NCBI RefSeq assembly: GCF_018390735.1
Contig: NZ_JAHBCL010000015.1
Span: forward strand, 1 to 64,000
From: Fusibacter paucivorans
GTDB taxonomy: Bacteria > Bacillota > Clostridia > Peptostreptococcales > Acidaminobacteraceae
Reading direction: 5' to 3'
Length of the DNA: 64,000 nucleotides
Shown here: positions 43,817 to 53,037 of the stretch, one piece after another
How the letters are laid out: each line of letters starts with the position of its first letter
Numbering within the stretch: the stretch's first letter is position 1
Notes under the pieces: model-generated
Seen by the model: the letters and a program-made list of their open reading frames with translations, nothing else
Database searches by the model: none
What the model was told of the DNA's origin: nothing
Program-made: the position numbers and the translations under genes

Positions 43817-45799
43817 CTATTTTCGCTTTCGTGTCTGTTTCAGTTCAATAATTAAATCCCTCAGTTCCGCCGCGCGTTCAAATTGCAGCTGTTTAGAGGC
43901 ATCATACATTTCATTTTCCAGCGATTCAAGGTATTGATTAAATTCTGGTTTCGTCATTTCTTCAATACGATCAATGCCATAAGGCGCTGTTTCTTCCGCA
44001 GCCACCGTTGCTTCAATGACATCGCGAATACCTTTCTTGATACTTTGCGGTATAATCCCATGTGCATGATTATAAGCTTCCTGTATCTCGCGTCTTCTAT
44101 TGGTTTCACTGATGGCAACATTCATAGAACGCGTCATCTGATCAGCATACATAATGACCTTGCCGTGTTCATGCCGCGCAGCTCTGCCAATCGTTTGTAT
44201 CAGTGATGTTTCTGATCGTAGGAACCCTTCTTTATCCGCATCGAGTATCGCCACCAGCGACACTTCCGGTAAATCGAGCCCCTCTCTCAGCAGGTTGATT
44301 CCAATCAATACGTCAAATTGGCCGCGTCTAAGATCCTGAATGATTGTCATGCGTTCCATCGTTTTGATATCTGAATGCATGTATCTAACTTTTACTTCCA
44401 GTTTTTTAAAGTAATCTGTCAAATCCTCAGCCATTTTTTTCGTCAGCGTCGTGATGAGGACGCGTTCATTTTGTTCGACGCGCTTCATGATTTCACTGTA
44501 GAGATCGTCAATCTGATTTTTTATCGGCCTCACTTCTATGATTGGATCCAAAAGTCCTGTCGGTCTGATGATTTGTTCTGTAATATGTGCCGTCTGATCG
44601 TATTCATACGGCCCCGGTGTTGCACTGACAAAGATAATCTGATTGATCAGCGATTCAAATTCATTGAAATTAAGTGGTCTGTTGTCAAGCGCCGAAGGCA
44701 GTCTAAAACCATAATCGACCAAAGATTCCTTACGTGTCTTATCGCCGCCGTACATGGCGCGTATCTGCGGAATCGTAACATGGGATTCATCAATTACCAG
44801 TAGGAAATCATCCGGAAAATAATCGAGCAGCGTAAACGGCCTGCTCCCCGGCGGCCTCCCGGATAAAACACGTGAATAGTTTTCAATGCCCTGACAAAAT
44901 CCAACTTCTTTGAGCATTTCAATATCATAGCGCGTCCGCTGGTCAATGCGCTGTGCTTCGATGAGTTTGTTCTCATCTTTAAACTGTTTAACTTGGGAAT
45001 CAAGTTCCTTTTCAATTTCTACAATTGCCGTTTCCAGTTTTTCTTTCGGCGTGACGTAGTGAGATGCCGGATAAATGGTTATATGCGTGCGATAACCCAG
45101 TATCTCACCCGTCAACGCATTGATTTCCCCAATGCGTTCAATTTCATCGCCAAAGAGCTCAATTCTATAAGCTTTTTCAAACTCGTAGGCAGGCATGACT
45201 TCAATGACGTCACCGCGTACTCGAAAGGTGTTCCGCGTAAAGTTAATATCGTTTCGTGAATACTGAATGTCGACGAGACGCTTTAATATTTCATTTCGCG
45301 ACTTTGTCATCCCCGGCCTAATGGATAACGTCATGTTGGCATAATCAATTGGGTCTCCCAAGCCGTAAATACAGGAAACCGAGGCAACGATGATAACGTC
45401 CCGACGCTCAAAGAGTGCAGAGGTTGCGGAGTGTCTGAGTTTATCAATTTCATCATTAATCGATGCATCCTTTTCAATGTACGTATCACTGGCGGCAACA
45501 TAAGCTTCAGGCTGATAGTAGTCATAGTAGCTGACAAAGAACTCAACGGCATTGTCAGGGAAGAATTCCTTGAATTCTGACGCCAACTGAGCTGCAAGCG
45601 TCTTATTGTGGGCAATAATCAGCGTAGGTCGCTGAACGGCTTCAATGATATTGGCCACTGTAAATGTTTTGCCTGACCCCGTGACACCTAAGAGGATACT
45701 CGCCCTCTCATTGGCATCAATGCGATTGGCAATCTCCTGAATAGCAGCAGGCTGATCGCCGGTTGGTTGATATTCTGATTTGACGACAAATTTATCCAA
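43817..45799 (-). CDS. uvrB: Excinuclease ABC subunit B
   Basis: UvrB is the helicase-like damage-verification subunit. The 660 residues contain Walker [11 protein letters not shown], the beta-hairpin region ([12 protein letters not shown]), [10 protein letters not shown], the helicase motif QTIGRAARH and a C-terminal UVR domain that binds UvrC. The start is TTG at 45799: TTTGGAGG lies 5 nt upstream and the protein then begins [17 protein letters not shown] as expected for the family. Longer in-frame starts would run across the promoter and LexA box. Confidence 0.96.
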   Translation of the reverse strand: MDKFVVKSEYQPTGDQPAAIQEIANRIDANERASILLGVTGSGKTFTVANIIEAVQRPTLIIAHNKTLAAQLASEFKEFFPDNAVEFFVSYYDYYQPEAYVAASDTYIEKDASINDEIDKLRHSATSALFERRDVIIVASVSCIYGLGDPIDYANMTLSIRPGMTKSRNEILKRLVDIQYSRNDINFTRNTFRVRGDVIEVMPAYEFEKAYRIELFGDEIERIGEINALTGEILGYRTHITIYPASHYVTPKEKLETAIVEIEKELDSQVKQFKDENKLIEAQRIDQRTRYDIEMLKEVGFCQGIENYSRVLSGRPPGSRPFTLLDYFPDDFLLVIDESHVTIPQIRAMYGGDKTRKESLVDYGFRLPSALDNRPLNFNEFESLINQIIFVSATPGPYEYDQTAHITEQIIRPTGLLDPIIEVRPIKNQIDDLYSEIMKRVEQNERVLITTLTKKMAEDLTDYFKKLEVKVRYMHSDIKTMERMTIIQDLRRGQFDVLIGINLLREGLDLPEVSLVAILDADKEGFLRSETSLIQTIGRAARHEHGKVIMYADQMTRSMNVAISETNRRREIQEAYNHAHGIIPQSIKKGIRDVIEATVAAEETAPYGIDRIEEMTKPEFNQYLESLENEMYDASKQLQFERAAELRDLIIELKQTRKRK

Positions 45800-45808
45800 G
45801 CAAACCTC

Positions 45809-45822
45809 CAAACGTGTGTTCG
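45809..45822. promoter_or_regulatory. LexA (SOS) box of uvrBA
   Basis: CGAAC-ACAC-GTTTG on the minus strand matches the Gram-positive SOS box CGAACnnnnGTTCG with one mismatch and lies just after the expected start of transcription. Confidence 0.75.
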
Positions 45823-45830
45823 TTTTTTCT

Positions 45831-45859
45831 ATTATATGATTTTTGATTCCATTCGTCAA
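45831..45859 (-). promoter_or_regulatory. SigA-type promoter of uvrBA
   Basis: TTGACG (45854-45859), 17 bp, TATAAT (45831-45836) on the minus strand. Confidence 0.85.
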
Positions 45860-45957
45860 CGCGTGTCTTAAAAGGGTCAAAATTTTCTTCCCTATTGACA
45901 ATCCAATTTATAGACCAACATTATACCACGAATTTATGAATGCCAAGTTAAAAAAAA

Positions 45958-45991
45958 GAAACAATGTATGACGAAAGGCCTACATTGTTTC
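45958..45991 (-). terminator. Terminator of the ftsEX-protease operon
   Basis: GAAACAATGTA and TACATTGTTTC form a perfect 11-bp stem followed on the minus strand by eight T. It lies about 63 bp after the stop of the tail-anchored protein gene. Confidence 0.92.
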
Positions 45992-46053
45992 TATTAAAAT
46001 GCTGTTACGCACAAATCTAAATATCAAATTGTCTTTCCAACTGCCAAACCATT

Positions 46054-46275
46054 TCAATTCAACAGCCAGAAATGTATGCCGATGATGGTTAAAAGGATCA
46101 CGCCGCCAATTAATCCAATGAGCATTTTCATGTCGCGCTGTTCAACGACAAGCGGTTTGGCCTGTGCTGGCGGTTTGGCCTGTGCCGGTGCATCCGCCGC
46201 CTTACCATACGTGCTGCTGATTGATGCAACATCCTGCTGGATACGTTTAGCATGTGTCAAATACTTTTTAAACAT
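46054..46275 (-). CDS. Small tail-anchored membrane protein
   Basis: The 73-residue protein has a basic N-terminal part, a proline-rich linker with a duplicated PAQAKP hexapeptide, and one C-terminal hydrophobic segment (about residues 50-72), so it probably sits in the membrane by its tail. The start at 46275 is favoured by AAGGAGG/GAAGG upstream; an in-frame GTG at 46302 has no site. It is about 100 bp after the protease gene and before the operon terminator. The family is not recognised. Confidence 0.6.
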   Translation of the reverse strand: MFKKYLTHAKRIQQDVASISSTYGKAADAPAQAKPPAQAKPLVVEQRDMKMLIGLIGGVILLTIIGIHFWLLN

Positions 46276-46376
46276 AAAAGCCTTCGCCTCCTTATTGATC
46301 ACTAAAGCCGCCTCAGCGATACCAGCTCATGATTCGACAATCATCGCAGCATCATCACCAACACATGCAGTCATAT

Positions 46377-47585
46377 TTATTCAGCCCTTAAAATTTCAAG
46401 GGCCTTTTGAAGCTGGTTATCATCTTCATCAGTGGGGTCTTCTTTTTCCAAATAAGCATCATCCAGCGGTATGACAATGTCAGGTTCGATGCCGATCCCA
46501 TGAATGTTTTCACCGTTTGGTGTAAAGTACTGTGCTGTTGTCAGTTTGTAACCCGTATCATCTAAATAAGGTCTGACCACCTGAACGATGCCCTTGCCAA
46601 ACGTCGTGACACCGATAATAGTCGCAGCTTGATTGTCTTTTAATGCACCTGTCAAAATTTCTGAAGCACTTGCCGATCCTTCGTCAACGAGTATTGCCAT
46701 TTTCACATCGTAATGCTTTGCATCGGATTCAAACGATTCATGGCCGCCGTTCCGGCTGTCCGTATAGACAATCAGATTCTTGCCCAGTAAACTATCGGCA
46801 ATTTCTACACATTGATCCAAATAGCCGCCTGGATTCTGTCTGAGATCAATCACCACTTTACTTGCACCTTGTGACACCAGTTCATCCATATGCTTTTTAA
46901 ATTCTTCTGCTGCATTTTCATCAAACATCGACAGTCTAAGGTAACCGATTTCATCATCAATCATTCTCGATTTAACAACTTTAACATCAATCCATGCCCG
47001 AACGATTTCGACGTCGAATTTTTCACGTTTAGCAGGTCTGTAAATCGTAATCGTTACAGCAGTTCCGGGTTCACCCTTAATTTTGCTGATCGCATCATCC
47101 ATAACGTCTGCGTTAACTTCCTCACCATTGACGGCGACGATGAGATCTTTTGCCTGAAGGCCTACACGGTCTGCCGGCGTATCTTCTATTGGTGAAACGA
47201 TTTCAATTTCATTATTGTCATTGGGCGTCAGATAGATGCCGATCCCTGGATATTCACCGGAAGAAGATTCCATATAGCTGGAAAATTCTTCGGCATTCAT
47301 AAACACGGAATAGGGATCATTCAGCACTTCAAACATCCCCTTTTTCATGCCTTCATAAAGCAGTTCATCATCGACTTCCTTATAATAATTGGTCTCAATG
47401 TACGATTTGAGATCGTTCACTTCCGAATACGCCGAATAGAGTTTCTGGTAAGCATCCATACTCTCACGGCTAATGACGACTTTGTCACCAACGGTGAGCT
47501 CGATAAAATTAGTTACAAAAAATGTTCCCATGACACTGATCAGCACTAAAAATATACTTAATATTACAACATTTGATTTCCTCAA
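46377..47585 (-). CDS. ctpA: S41-family carboxy-terminal processing protease with PDZ domain
   Basis: The 402-residue exported protease has an N-terminal membrane anchor (about 7-28), a PDZ domain (about 95-180) and the S41 catalytic domain with the nucleophile in DEGSASASEI and the lysine in TFGKGIVQ. Such proteases trim or activate secreted and wall-associated proteins. The start is TTG, 6 nt after GAGGTG. It lies directly after the murein hydrolase activator gene, a common clostridial order with ftsEX. Confidence 0.92.
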   Translation of the reverse strand: MRKSNVVILSIFLVLISVMGTFFVTNFIELTVGDKVVISRESMDAYQKLYSAYSEVNDLKSYIETNYYKEVDDELLYEGMKKGMFEVLNDPYSVFMNAEEFSSYMESSSGEYPGIGIYLTPNDNNEIEIVSPIEDTPADRVGLQAKDLIVAVNGEEVNADVMDDAISKIKGEPGTAVTITIYRPAKREKFDVEIVRAWIDVKVVKSRMIDDEIGYLRLSMFDENAAEEFKKHMDELVSQGASKVVIDLRQNPGGYLDQCVEIADSLLGKNLIVYTDSRNGGHESFESDAKHYDVKMAILVDEGSASASEILTGALKDNQAATIIGVTTFGKGIVQVVRPYLDDTGYKLTTAQYFTPNGENIHGIGIEPDIVIPLDDAYLEKEDPTDEDDNQLQKALEILRAE

Positions 47586-47595
47586 AATTTACACC

Positions 47596-48732
47596 TCAAT
47601 TTCCTTTTACATATGGGATTGGATCCACGTACTCACCATTGACGCGAACCTCAAAATGGACATGTGGTCCCGTTGAAAAACCAGTGCTGCCTGATTTTGC
47701 AATTGAATCACCTTTTGAAACGGCATCCCCCACTGCGACGAGCAAGCTGTTATTATGTGCGTACAATGTCGAATAGCCTCCGCCGTGATCAATAATCACA
47801 ACTTTGCCATAACCGCCGTACCAGTCGGCATAAATGACTGTACCGGATTGTGCCGCGACAACCGTTGAGTTCATAGACGCAGAAATATCAACCCCCGTGT
47901 GCATCGTCTCCTTTTTCGTAATCGGATGAACGCGCACGCCGAAATCAGAAGTGATAATCGTATTGCCCGGCACGGGCCACATCATCTCGCCGCCTACATA
48001 TGTTTCAGAAAGTTTTAAGTTCTTGATGACATTTGTGAGCTGATTTGCTTCATCCAGCAGTTCACCTTCCGCCTCATTCAAAGCGGCTTCATCTTTTTTA
48101 AGGTCTTCTTTGTAAGCTACTAAATCTTTTAGCTGAACTTCCAGTTGATCCTGTTTACTGCTTTTATCTTGAAACAACGTTTCGAGCTCCTGCTTGACTG
48201 CTTCGAGTTCAGCCTTTTTTGCAATAATAGCATCGCGCTGTGCTTTTAATTCTTTTATGAGATTTTGATCGTGCGCAAGTACCTTTTGAAGCATGTCAAT
48301 ACGACTCAAGAGATCTGAAAAATCTTCAGCACCAAACAGCACTTCGAGATAGCCGATCGTTCCCGTTTTATACATGACGCGAAGCCTTGAATCCAACAAA
48401 TCGTTTTTATCGGTAATTTGTGTTTCCGCAACTGCTAATTCTTCTGTCTTAACACCAATATTATCCTCTGTCTGCGCGATATCCGCATCAAGTTTCTCGA
48501 TCTCCCGTTCAAGCCCTTTTATGGCCTCAGTTGTGTTGACAATCTTTGTATTGGTTGTATTTTGAAGTGATTTGTTCTGACTGATGGAGGCATCAAGCGC
48601 TTCAATCTTTCCCTTTAATGTTTCCAGTTCTCGCTCTCTTTTCTTAAGTTCATCATTGTTAGACCATGCGATTGAACTCCCTAGAATGATCAGTGAAAGC
48701 AATATGACTAAAATTTTTCGCCATCTCATCAT
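47596..48732 (-). CDS. EnvC-like murein hydrolase/activator, coiled coil plus M23
   Basis: The 378-residue exported protein has a signal peptide and a long coiled coil (about 25-240). A LytM/M23 peptidase domain follows with its zinc ligands visible (GVRVHP...HTGVD, GPHVHFEV). The metal site looks intact, so it may be an active endopeptidase and not just an activator. The coiled coil would bind FtsX outside the membrane. The start at 48732 is set by AGGGGG 6 nt upstream; a start at 48750 would overlap ftsX. Confidence 0.9.
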   Translation of the reverse strand: MMRWRKILVILLSLIILGSSIAWSNNDELKKRERELETLKGKIEALDASISQNKSLQNTTNTKIVNTTEAIKGLEREIEKLDADIAQTEDNIGVKTEELAVAETQITDKNDLLDSRLRVMYKTGTIGYLEVLFGAEDFSDLLSRIDMLQKVLAHDQNLIKELKAQRDAIIAKKAELEAVKQELETLFQDKSSKQDQLEVQLKDLVAYKEDLKKDEAALNEAEGELLDEANQLTNVIKNLKLSETYVGGEMMWPVPGNTIITSDFGVRVHPITKKETMHTGVDISASMNSTVVAAQSGTVIYADWYGGYGKVVIIDHGGGYSTLYAHNNSLLVAVGDAVSKGDSIAKSGSTGFSTGPHVHFEVRVNGEYVDPIPYVKGN

Positions 48733-48742
48733 GTTATGCCCC

Positions 48743-49636
48743 CTAGACATTTAAATACTTGCGCATCGACCAGATACTGCCGAGCGCACCAATCCCTGCG
48801 CCAATAATAAAGAACAGAAAAATCAAATCGCCAACCAGTGCTTCCGGCTTTACAACATAGGCTGATATCAGTGCATAAAAGTCAGAATTCAACAAATCAT
48901 ACACATAAGTATATAAAAATTTCATTACCAAAGTGGATACCCCTGCTCCTATCATGCCGAGCAAGGTTCCCTCTGTCAGAAAAGGCCATCGTATAAACCA
49001 GTTGGTAGCACCGACGTATTTCATGATATTAATCTCACGTCGTCGTGCATTCACGGCAAGTTTAATGGTGTTATGGATAATAAATGTTGAAATCGCAATG
49101 AGCACAAACATAATGATCATTCCCGCCTTGCGCATCATTTCTGTAAAGTTCAGCAGCGTTTCGACGATATCCTGATACGACTTTACTTCCTCAACACCTG
49201 GCAGCGCCGACATTGTACTTACCACTTGTGCTGAATAATAAATATCCGTCAAGTAGACGACAAAAGAATTTGGCAGTGGATTTTCTTCCAGCCCTTCTAA
49301 CAAATAGGCATTATCCTGCCAGGATTCTTTCATCTGCTCAAGTGCATCCAAACGACTTTCGTAAATAACCTGATCAACGCCTGTAATCCCTTCAATCGTC
49401 GTTTGAAGCGCTTCGCGATCTTCAGCGCTGACTTCGTCGCCAATATAAACCTGTATGGAGTTAAATTGATCTTTTGCCGACTGAGCCATCGCGTTAATGT
49501 TGATAATCAATGCAAAAATAATCCCTAATATAATCAGTGTTGCAGAAACAGATGAGATCGAAGCAACACTCATCATACGGTTTCGCCACAAGCTCTTGAG
49601 TGCTGTCTTTATTGTGAAAATGGGCTTAATCGTCAT
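48743..49636 (-). CDS. ftsX: Cell-division ABC transporter permease FtsX
   Basis: FtsX has four membrane segments and a large outer loop that relays FtsE ATP hydrolysis to wall hydrolases. The 297 residues begin with the cytoplasmic TALKSLWRNRMMS motif. Segment 1 is at about 20-42, the outer domain at about 50-165, then three helices. It overlaps the end of ftsE. The ATG at 49636 is 9 nt from AGGAG; the ATG at 49642 is only 3 nt away. Confidence 0.95.
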   Translation of the reverse strand: MTIKPIFTIKTALKSLWRNRMMSVASISSVSATLIILGIIFALIININAMAQSAKDQFNSIQVYIGDEVSAEDREALQTTIEGITGVDQVIYESRLDALEQMKESWQDNAYLLEGLEENPLPNSFVVYLTDIYYSAQVVSTMSALPGVEEVKSYQDIVETLLNFTEMMRKAGMIIMFVLIAISTFIIHNTIKLAVNARRREINIMKYVGATNWFIRWPFLTEGTLLGMIGAGVSTLVMKFLYTYVYDLLNSDFYALISAYVVKPEALVGDLIFLFFIIGAGIGALGSIWSMRKYLNV

Positions 49637-50312
49637 ATCCATAAACTCCTATTTTATCATCTCTTGCTACGTTGCCCTTTTCAAGTGCAATGACGCGCTT
49701 GCGCATAATATCCACAATTTCCCGATCATGCGTTGCCATTAAAATCGTCGTGCCGCGGCGGTTGATGGTTCTTAAAATTTTCATAATTTCCCAAGATGTC
49801 TCTGGGTCGAGGTTCCCCGTCGGTTCATCTGCAATAAGAATCGGAGGATTATTAATCATAGCGCGTGCAATGGAGACGCGTTGCTGCTCGCCGCCTGAAA
49901 GCTGGTTGGGGTAGACGTTGCCTTTTCCCATTAAACCAACCAATGCTAGAATCATGGGGACTTGTTTTCGAATAATTCGCTGATTCGTGCCAATAATCTC
50001 CATGGCAAACGCAATATTTTCGTAAACTGTTTTATTGGGCAGTAGTCTGAAATCCTGAAAGACAACGCCGACTTTCCGTCGCAAATAGGGAACACGCCTT
50101 TGATGAAGTCGTGTGATATTGGTTTGGTCAACCCATACTTTGCCGGTCGATACGTCCACTTCCTTGAGAATTGTCTTGATAAAAGTTGATTTACCTGCGC
50201 CGCTTGGACCGACGATAAAGACAAATTCTCCCTTTTCAATTTTTATGTTAACATTATCCAGCGCCATGACACCATTGTCATACTTCTTGGATACATTCTG
50301 AAATTCAATCAT
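49626..50312 (-). CDS. ftsE: Cell-division ATP-binding protein FtsE
   Basis: FtsE is the ABC ATPase partner of FtsX. The 228 residues show Walker [10 protein letters not shown], the Q-loop VFQDFRLL, the signature LSGGEQQR and Walker [14 protein letters not shown]. It is the first gene of ftsE-ftsX-M23-ctpA, with AGGAG 6 nt before the ATG. Confidence 0.97.
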   Translation of the reverse strand: MIEFQNVSKKYDNGVMALDNVNIKIEKGEFVFIVGPSGAGKSTFIKTILKEVDVSTGKVWVDQTNITRLHQRRVPYLRRKVGVVFQDFRLLPNKTVYENIAFAMEIIGTNQRIIRKQVPMILALVGLMGKGNVYPNQLSGGEQQRVSIARAMINNPPILIADEPTGNLDPETSWEIMKILRTINRRGTTILMATHDREIVDIMRKRVIALEKGNVARDDKIGVYGYDD

Positions 50313-50545
50313 AAGTTGCTCCTAATCTAAGCAAAGTTTTATCGAAAAAAATTGCATACTGTCCCTAAGTTGGCCTTTCATCAATATGTATTGAATTCCC
50401 GTCTTAAGAAGGTGATGCGTATTACAGCGAAAGAACTATAATTTGAATGATGCAATTTTCTTATCTACTAACTATTATACCTGTATTTTCGGCATTTTTA
50501 ATAGTATAATTATTAAATAAATATTACACGAACGGAGTGCTGAGA

Positions 50546-51121
50546 ATGGATAAAAAGCAATTGCGTCAACAGGTTATCACGGCTCGAAATTCACTTGACG
50601 TCGAAAGACGTCTTGCATTGAGTAAGCAAATTCAGCAGAAAGTACTTAGTTTACCCGCCTTCAAGTTTGCACGTGCCGCAGCAGGCTTTGTCGATTTTCG
50701 CAATGAAGTCTATATGCGACCAATTTTAGAATCTATACTGCAAGCGAATATGCCGTTAATGCTGCCAAGAATCAGCGATGACGGCAAGCAAATGATTTTC
50801 TATCAAGTCAATACCCTGGAACATTTGAAAACAAGTCGTTTGGGGATTAAGGAACCCGATCCCAGCCGTTGTGAATTAGGTGACCCTCAGCAGCTCTCCA
50901 TCGTGCTGACGCCAGGTGTTGCCTTTACGCAAGACGGTTATCGCCTCGGTTATGGCGGTGGGTATTACGATCGCTTTTTCCAAACGATTAGTGAAGATGT
51001 TCAACGGGTCGGCCTTGCTTTTGAACTGCAAATGCTCCCGGAAATACCGCATGAATCCCATGATATTCGCGTTCATTGTGTCGTTACGGAGCAGCATATT
51101 TATGAAGTTTCTTTTAAGTAA
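50546..51121 (+). CDS. 5-formyltetrahydrofolate cyclo-ligase
   Basis: This enzyme converts 5-formyl-THF with ATP to 5,10-methenyl-THF, returning a storage form to the C1 pool. The 191 residues have the N-terminal basic KKQLRQQ segment, the FRNEV region and the conserved GVAFTQDGYRLGYGGGYYDRF loop. The ATG at 50546 is 8 nt after GGAG. A TATAAT at 50505-50510 may be its -10; no good -35 is seen. It is the second plus-strand gene and fits the folate theme to its right. Confidence 0.94.
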   Translation: MDKKQLRQQVITARNSLDVERRLALSKQIQQKVLSLPAFKFARAAAGFVDFRNEVYMRPILESILQANMPLMLPRISDDGKQMIFYQVNTLEHLKTSRLGIKEPDPSRCELGDPQQLSIVLTPGVAFTQDGYRLGYGGGYYDRFFQTISEDVQRVGLAFELQMLPEIPHESHDIRVHCVVTEQHIYEVSFK

Positions 51122-51156
51122 TCCTTTTGTAAATGATACCTTATCGATGAATCGGC

Positions 51157-51186
51157 GAGGACAGTGATTAACGAATCACTGTCCTC
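51157..51186. terminator. Hairpin between convergent cyclo-ligase and hydrogenase genes
   Basis: GAGGACAGTGATT-AACG-AATCACTGTCCTC is a perfect 13-bp stem. The T tail is poor on both sides (ATTTAAAC on plus), so termination may be weak. Confidence 0.6.
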
Positions 51187-51252
51187 ATTTAAACCTGTCT
51201 ATCATCTTTTAAATACTTAAGGGAATGATGAAATGCCCATGCTTAACTGGCA

Positions 51253-53037
51253 TTATTTTCTGCTCATGGCAATATTAATTGCAATTGCCTTAACCATTTC
51301 TTGCGACTTATAGGCAGCCTTATGATGCCAATTTTCATCTGTGTGCAGTAAGGCATGTGCTTTTGCCCCCAGCGGCTTGCCTAAGAAATCTCGATAAAGC
51401 GTTAAAACTGCTTCATTTTCGTGGGAATAACGTATTGCAGCGCGTTGATCAATTAACCACAATTGCTCACCTCTTGCTTCGGCACATTCCATCGCTTCGT
51501 GTATCGGCTGTCCACCGCCGCCTGCACAGCCACCCGGGCACGCCATCACTTCCACAAAATCATAAGCTGCTTCACCTTTTGAAACCGCTTCCATAAGTGC
51601 TTTTGCATTTCCCAATCCCGATACGACGGCTACGCGTATTTGGCCAAAACTTGGTATTGTAAAGGTTGCCTCTTTCCAGCCTTTTATCCCTCTAACGACA
51701 TTAAAAGCATCCGCATCGGCGTTTTTCCCTTCGATAAGGTAGTAAGCACTTCGCAATGCAGCATCCATCACGCCTCCTGATGCACCAAAGATAACACCGG
51801 CACCCGTACTGCTTCCTAAAGGCGAATCAAACGGCTGACTGTCAATTTGATTGATGTTAACGTGCTGTGCTTTCATCAATCTGATCAGCTCACGCGTCGT
51901 CAATATGACATCAACATCTAAATCGCCGCATGCCGATCGCATATTTTCCAGCTTATTTTCTTCTTTTTTGGCAATACACGGCATAATGGAAATCACCATC
52001 ATCTTATGCGGATCAATACCGGATGTGTCGGAAAAATAACTTTTGGTTACTGCACCAAACATCTGCTGAGGACTCTTTACCGTCGACAGTGCATCATTGA
52101 ACAACGGGTACTGTTGCTTTAAAAATTTAACCCACGCCGGGCAGCACGAGGTAAACATTGGCCATTGATGTGATTCTTTATCCTGCAAACGCTCAAGAAG
52201 CTCCGATCCCTCTTCCAAAATGGTTAAATCCGCAGCAAAATTCGTGTCAAATACATAGTCAAAGCCCATAGCTTTTAAAATCCCAACCATTTTCTCAGTC
52301 GACATCTCAGTTTCGGAAAGACCCATTCCTTCAGCCCACGCAACACGGACAGCAGGTGCTACTTGAATAATAGTCGTCGTTTCCGGATCTGCAAGTGCTC
52401 GCCTTACCGCAGCTGTATCATCGCGTTCATGAAGCGCTCCCGTCGGGCAATGTGTTACGCACTGGCCGCAATAAGTGCAATCCGTGTCACTGAGCACAGC
52501 TGTCGGTATCCCAATGGTCGAACGTCCGCCTGAACCAAATACCTGCCAGATATGCATTTCCTGAATCTTGTCGCAAACCTGCACACAACGCATACACTGA
52601 ATACACTTCTCAGTCTCTTTTACAAATGGCGCAAGCGAATCCCACGAACCGGTCCGCGGTTCAACTGGAAAGGGTATCGTTAATATCCCCAGATCACCTG
52701 CCAAATTTTGAAGTTCACAATTGCCGTTTCGAAGACAAAGTGCACATTGGCAGTCATGCTGAGACAGTAAAAGTTCTACATTTATTCGCCTTGCCTTTTG
52801 AACGCGCATCGTGTTTGTAAAAACGCGCATCCCCTCCTGAATCTTCGTTGCACAAGCCGGTACTAGGTGATCTAATCCTTCAATTTCCACCACGCAGACA
52901 CGGCAGGCAGCAATCTCGTTAATATTCTCAAGATAACAAAGACTGGGGATGTGAATAGCAGCAGCTCTCGCCGCACTTAAAATTGTCATATCTGCTTCTG
53001 CCGTTATGATGTGTCCATCAATTTCAACCGTTACCAT
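51253..53037 (-). CDS. Second [FeFe] hydrogenase catalytic subunit
   Basis: The 594-residue paralogue of HndD has the same order of domains: 2Fe-2S, HDCQCALC cluster region, two 4Fe-4S motifs (CIQCMRC, CTYCGQC) and the H-cluster domain. Its signatures are TSCCPAW (296-302), MPCIAKKEE and EVMACPGGCAGGGG. Unlike HndD it keeps the proton-relay cysteine. It is not accompanied by NuoE/NuoF-type subunits but by the flavoprotein fusion immediately upstream, whose last codons overlap its start. The electron partner is therefore probably different. Confidence 0.92.
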   Translation of the reverse strand: MVTVEIDGHIITAEADMTILSAARAAAIHIPSLCYLENINEIAACRVCVVEIEGLDHLVPACATKIQEGMRVFTNTMRVQKARRINVELLLSQHDCQCALCLRNGNCELQNLAGDLGILTIPFPVEPRTGSWDSLAPFVKETEKCIQCMRCVQVCDKIQEMHIWQVFGSGGRSTIGIPTAVLSDTDCTYCGQCVTHCPTGALHERDDTAAVRRALADPETTTIIQVAPAVRVAWAEGMGLSETEMSTEKMVGILKAMGFDYVFDTNFAADLTILEEGSELLERLQDKESHQWPMFTSCCPAWVKFLKQQYPLFNDALSTVKSPQQMFGAVTKSYFSDTSGIDPHKMMVISIMPCIAKKEENKLENMRSACGDLDVDVILTTRELIRLMKAQHVNINQIDSQPFDSPLGSSTGAGVIFGASGGVMDAALRSAYYLIEGKNADADAFNVVRGIKGWKEATFTIPSFGQIRVAVVSGLGNAKALMEAVSKGEAAYDFVEVMACPGGCAGGGGQPIHEAMECAEARGEQLWLIDQRAAIRYSHENEAVLTLYRDFLGKPLGAKAHALLHTDENWHHKAAYKSQEMVKAIAINIAMSRK

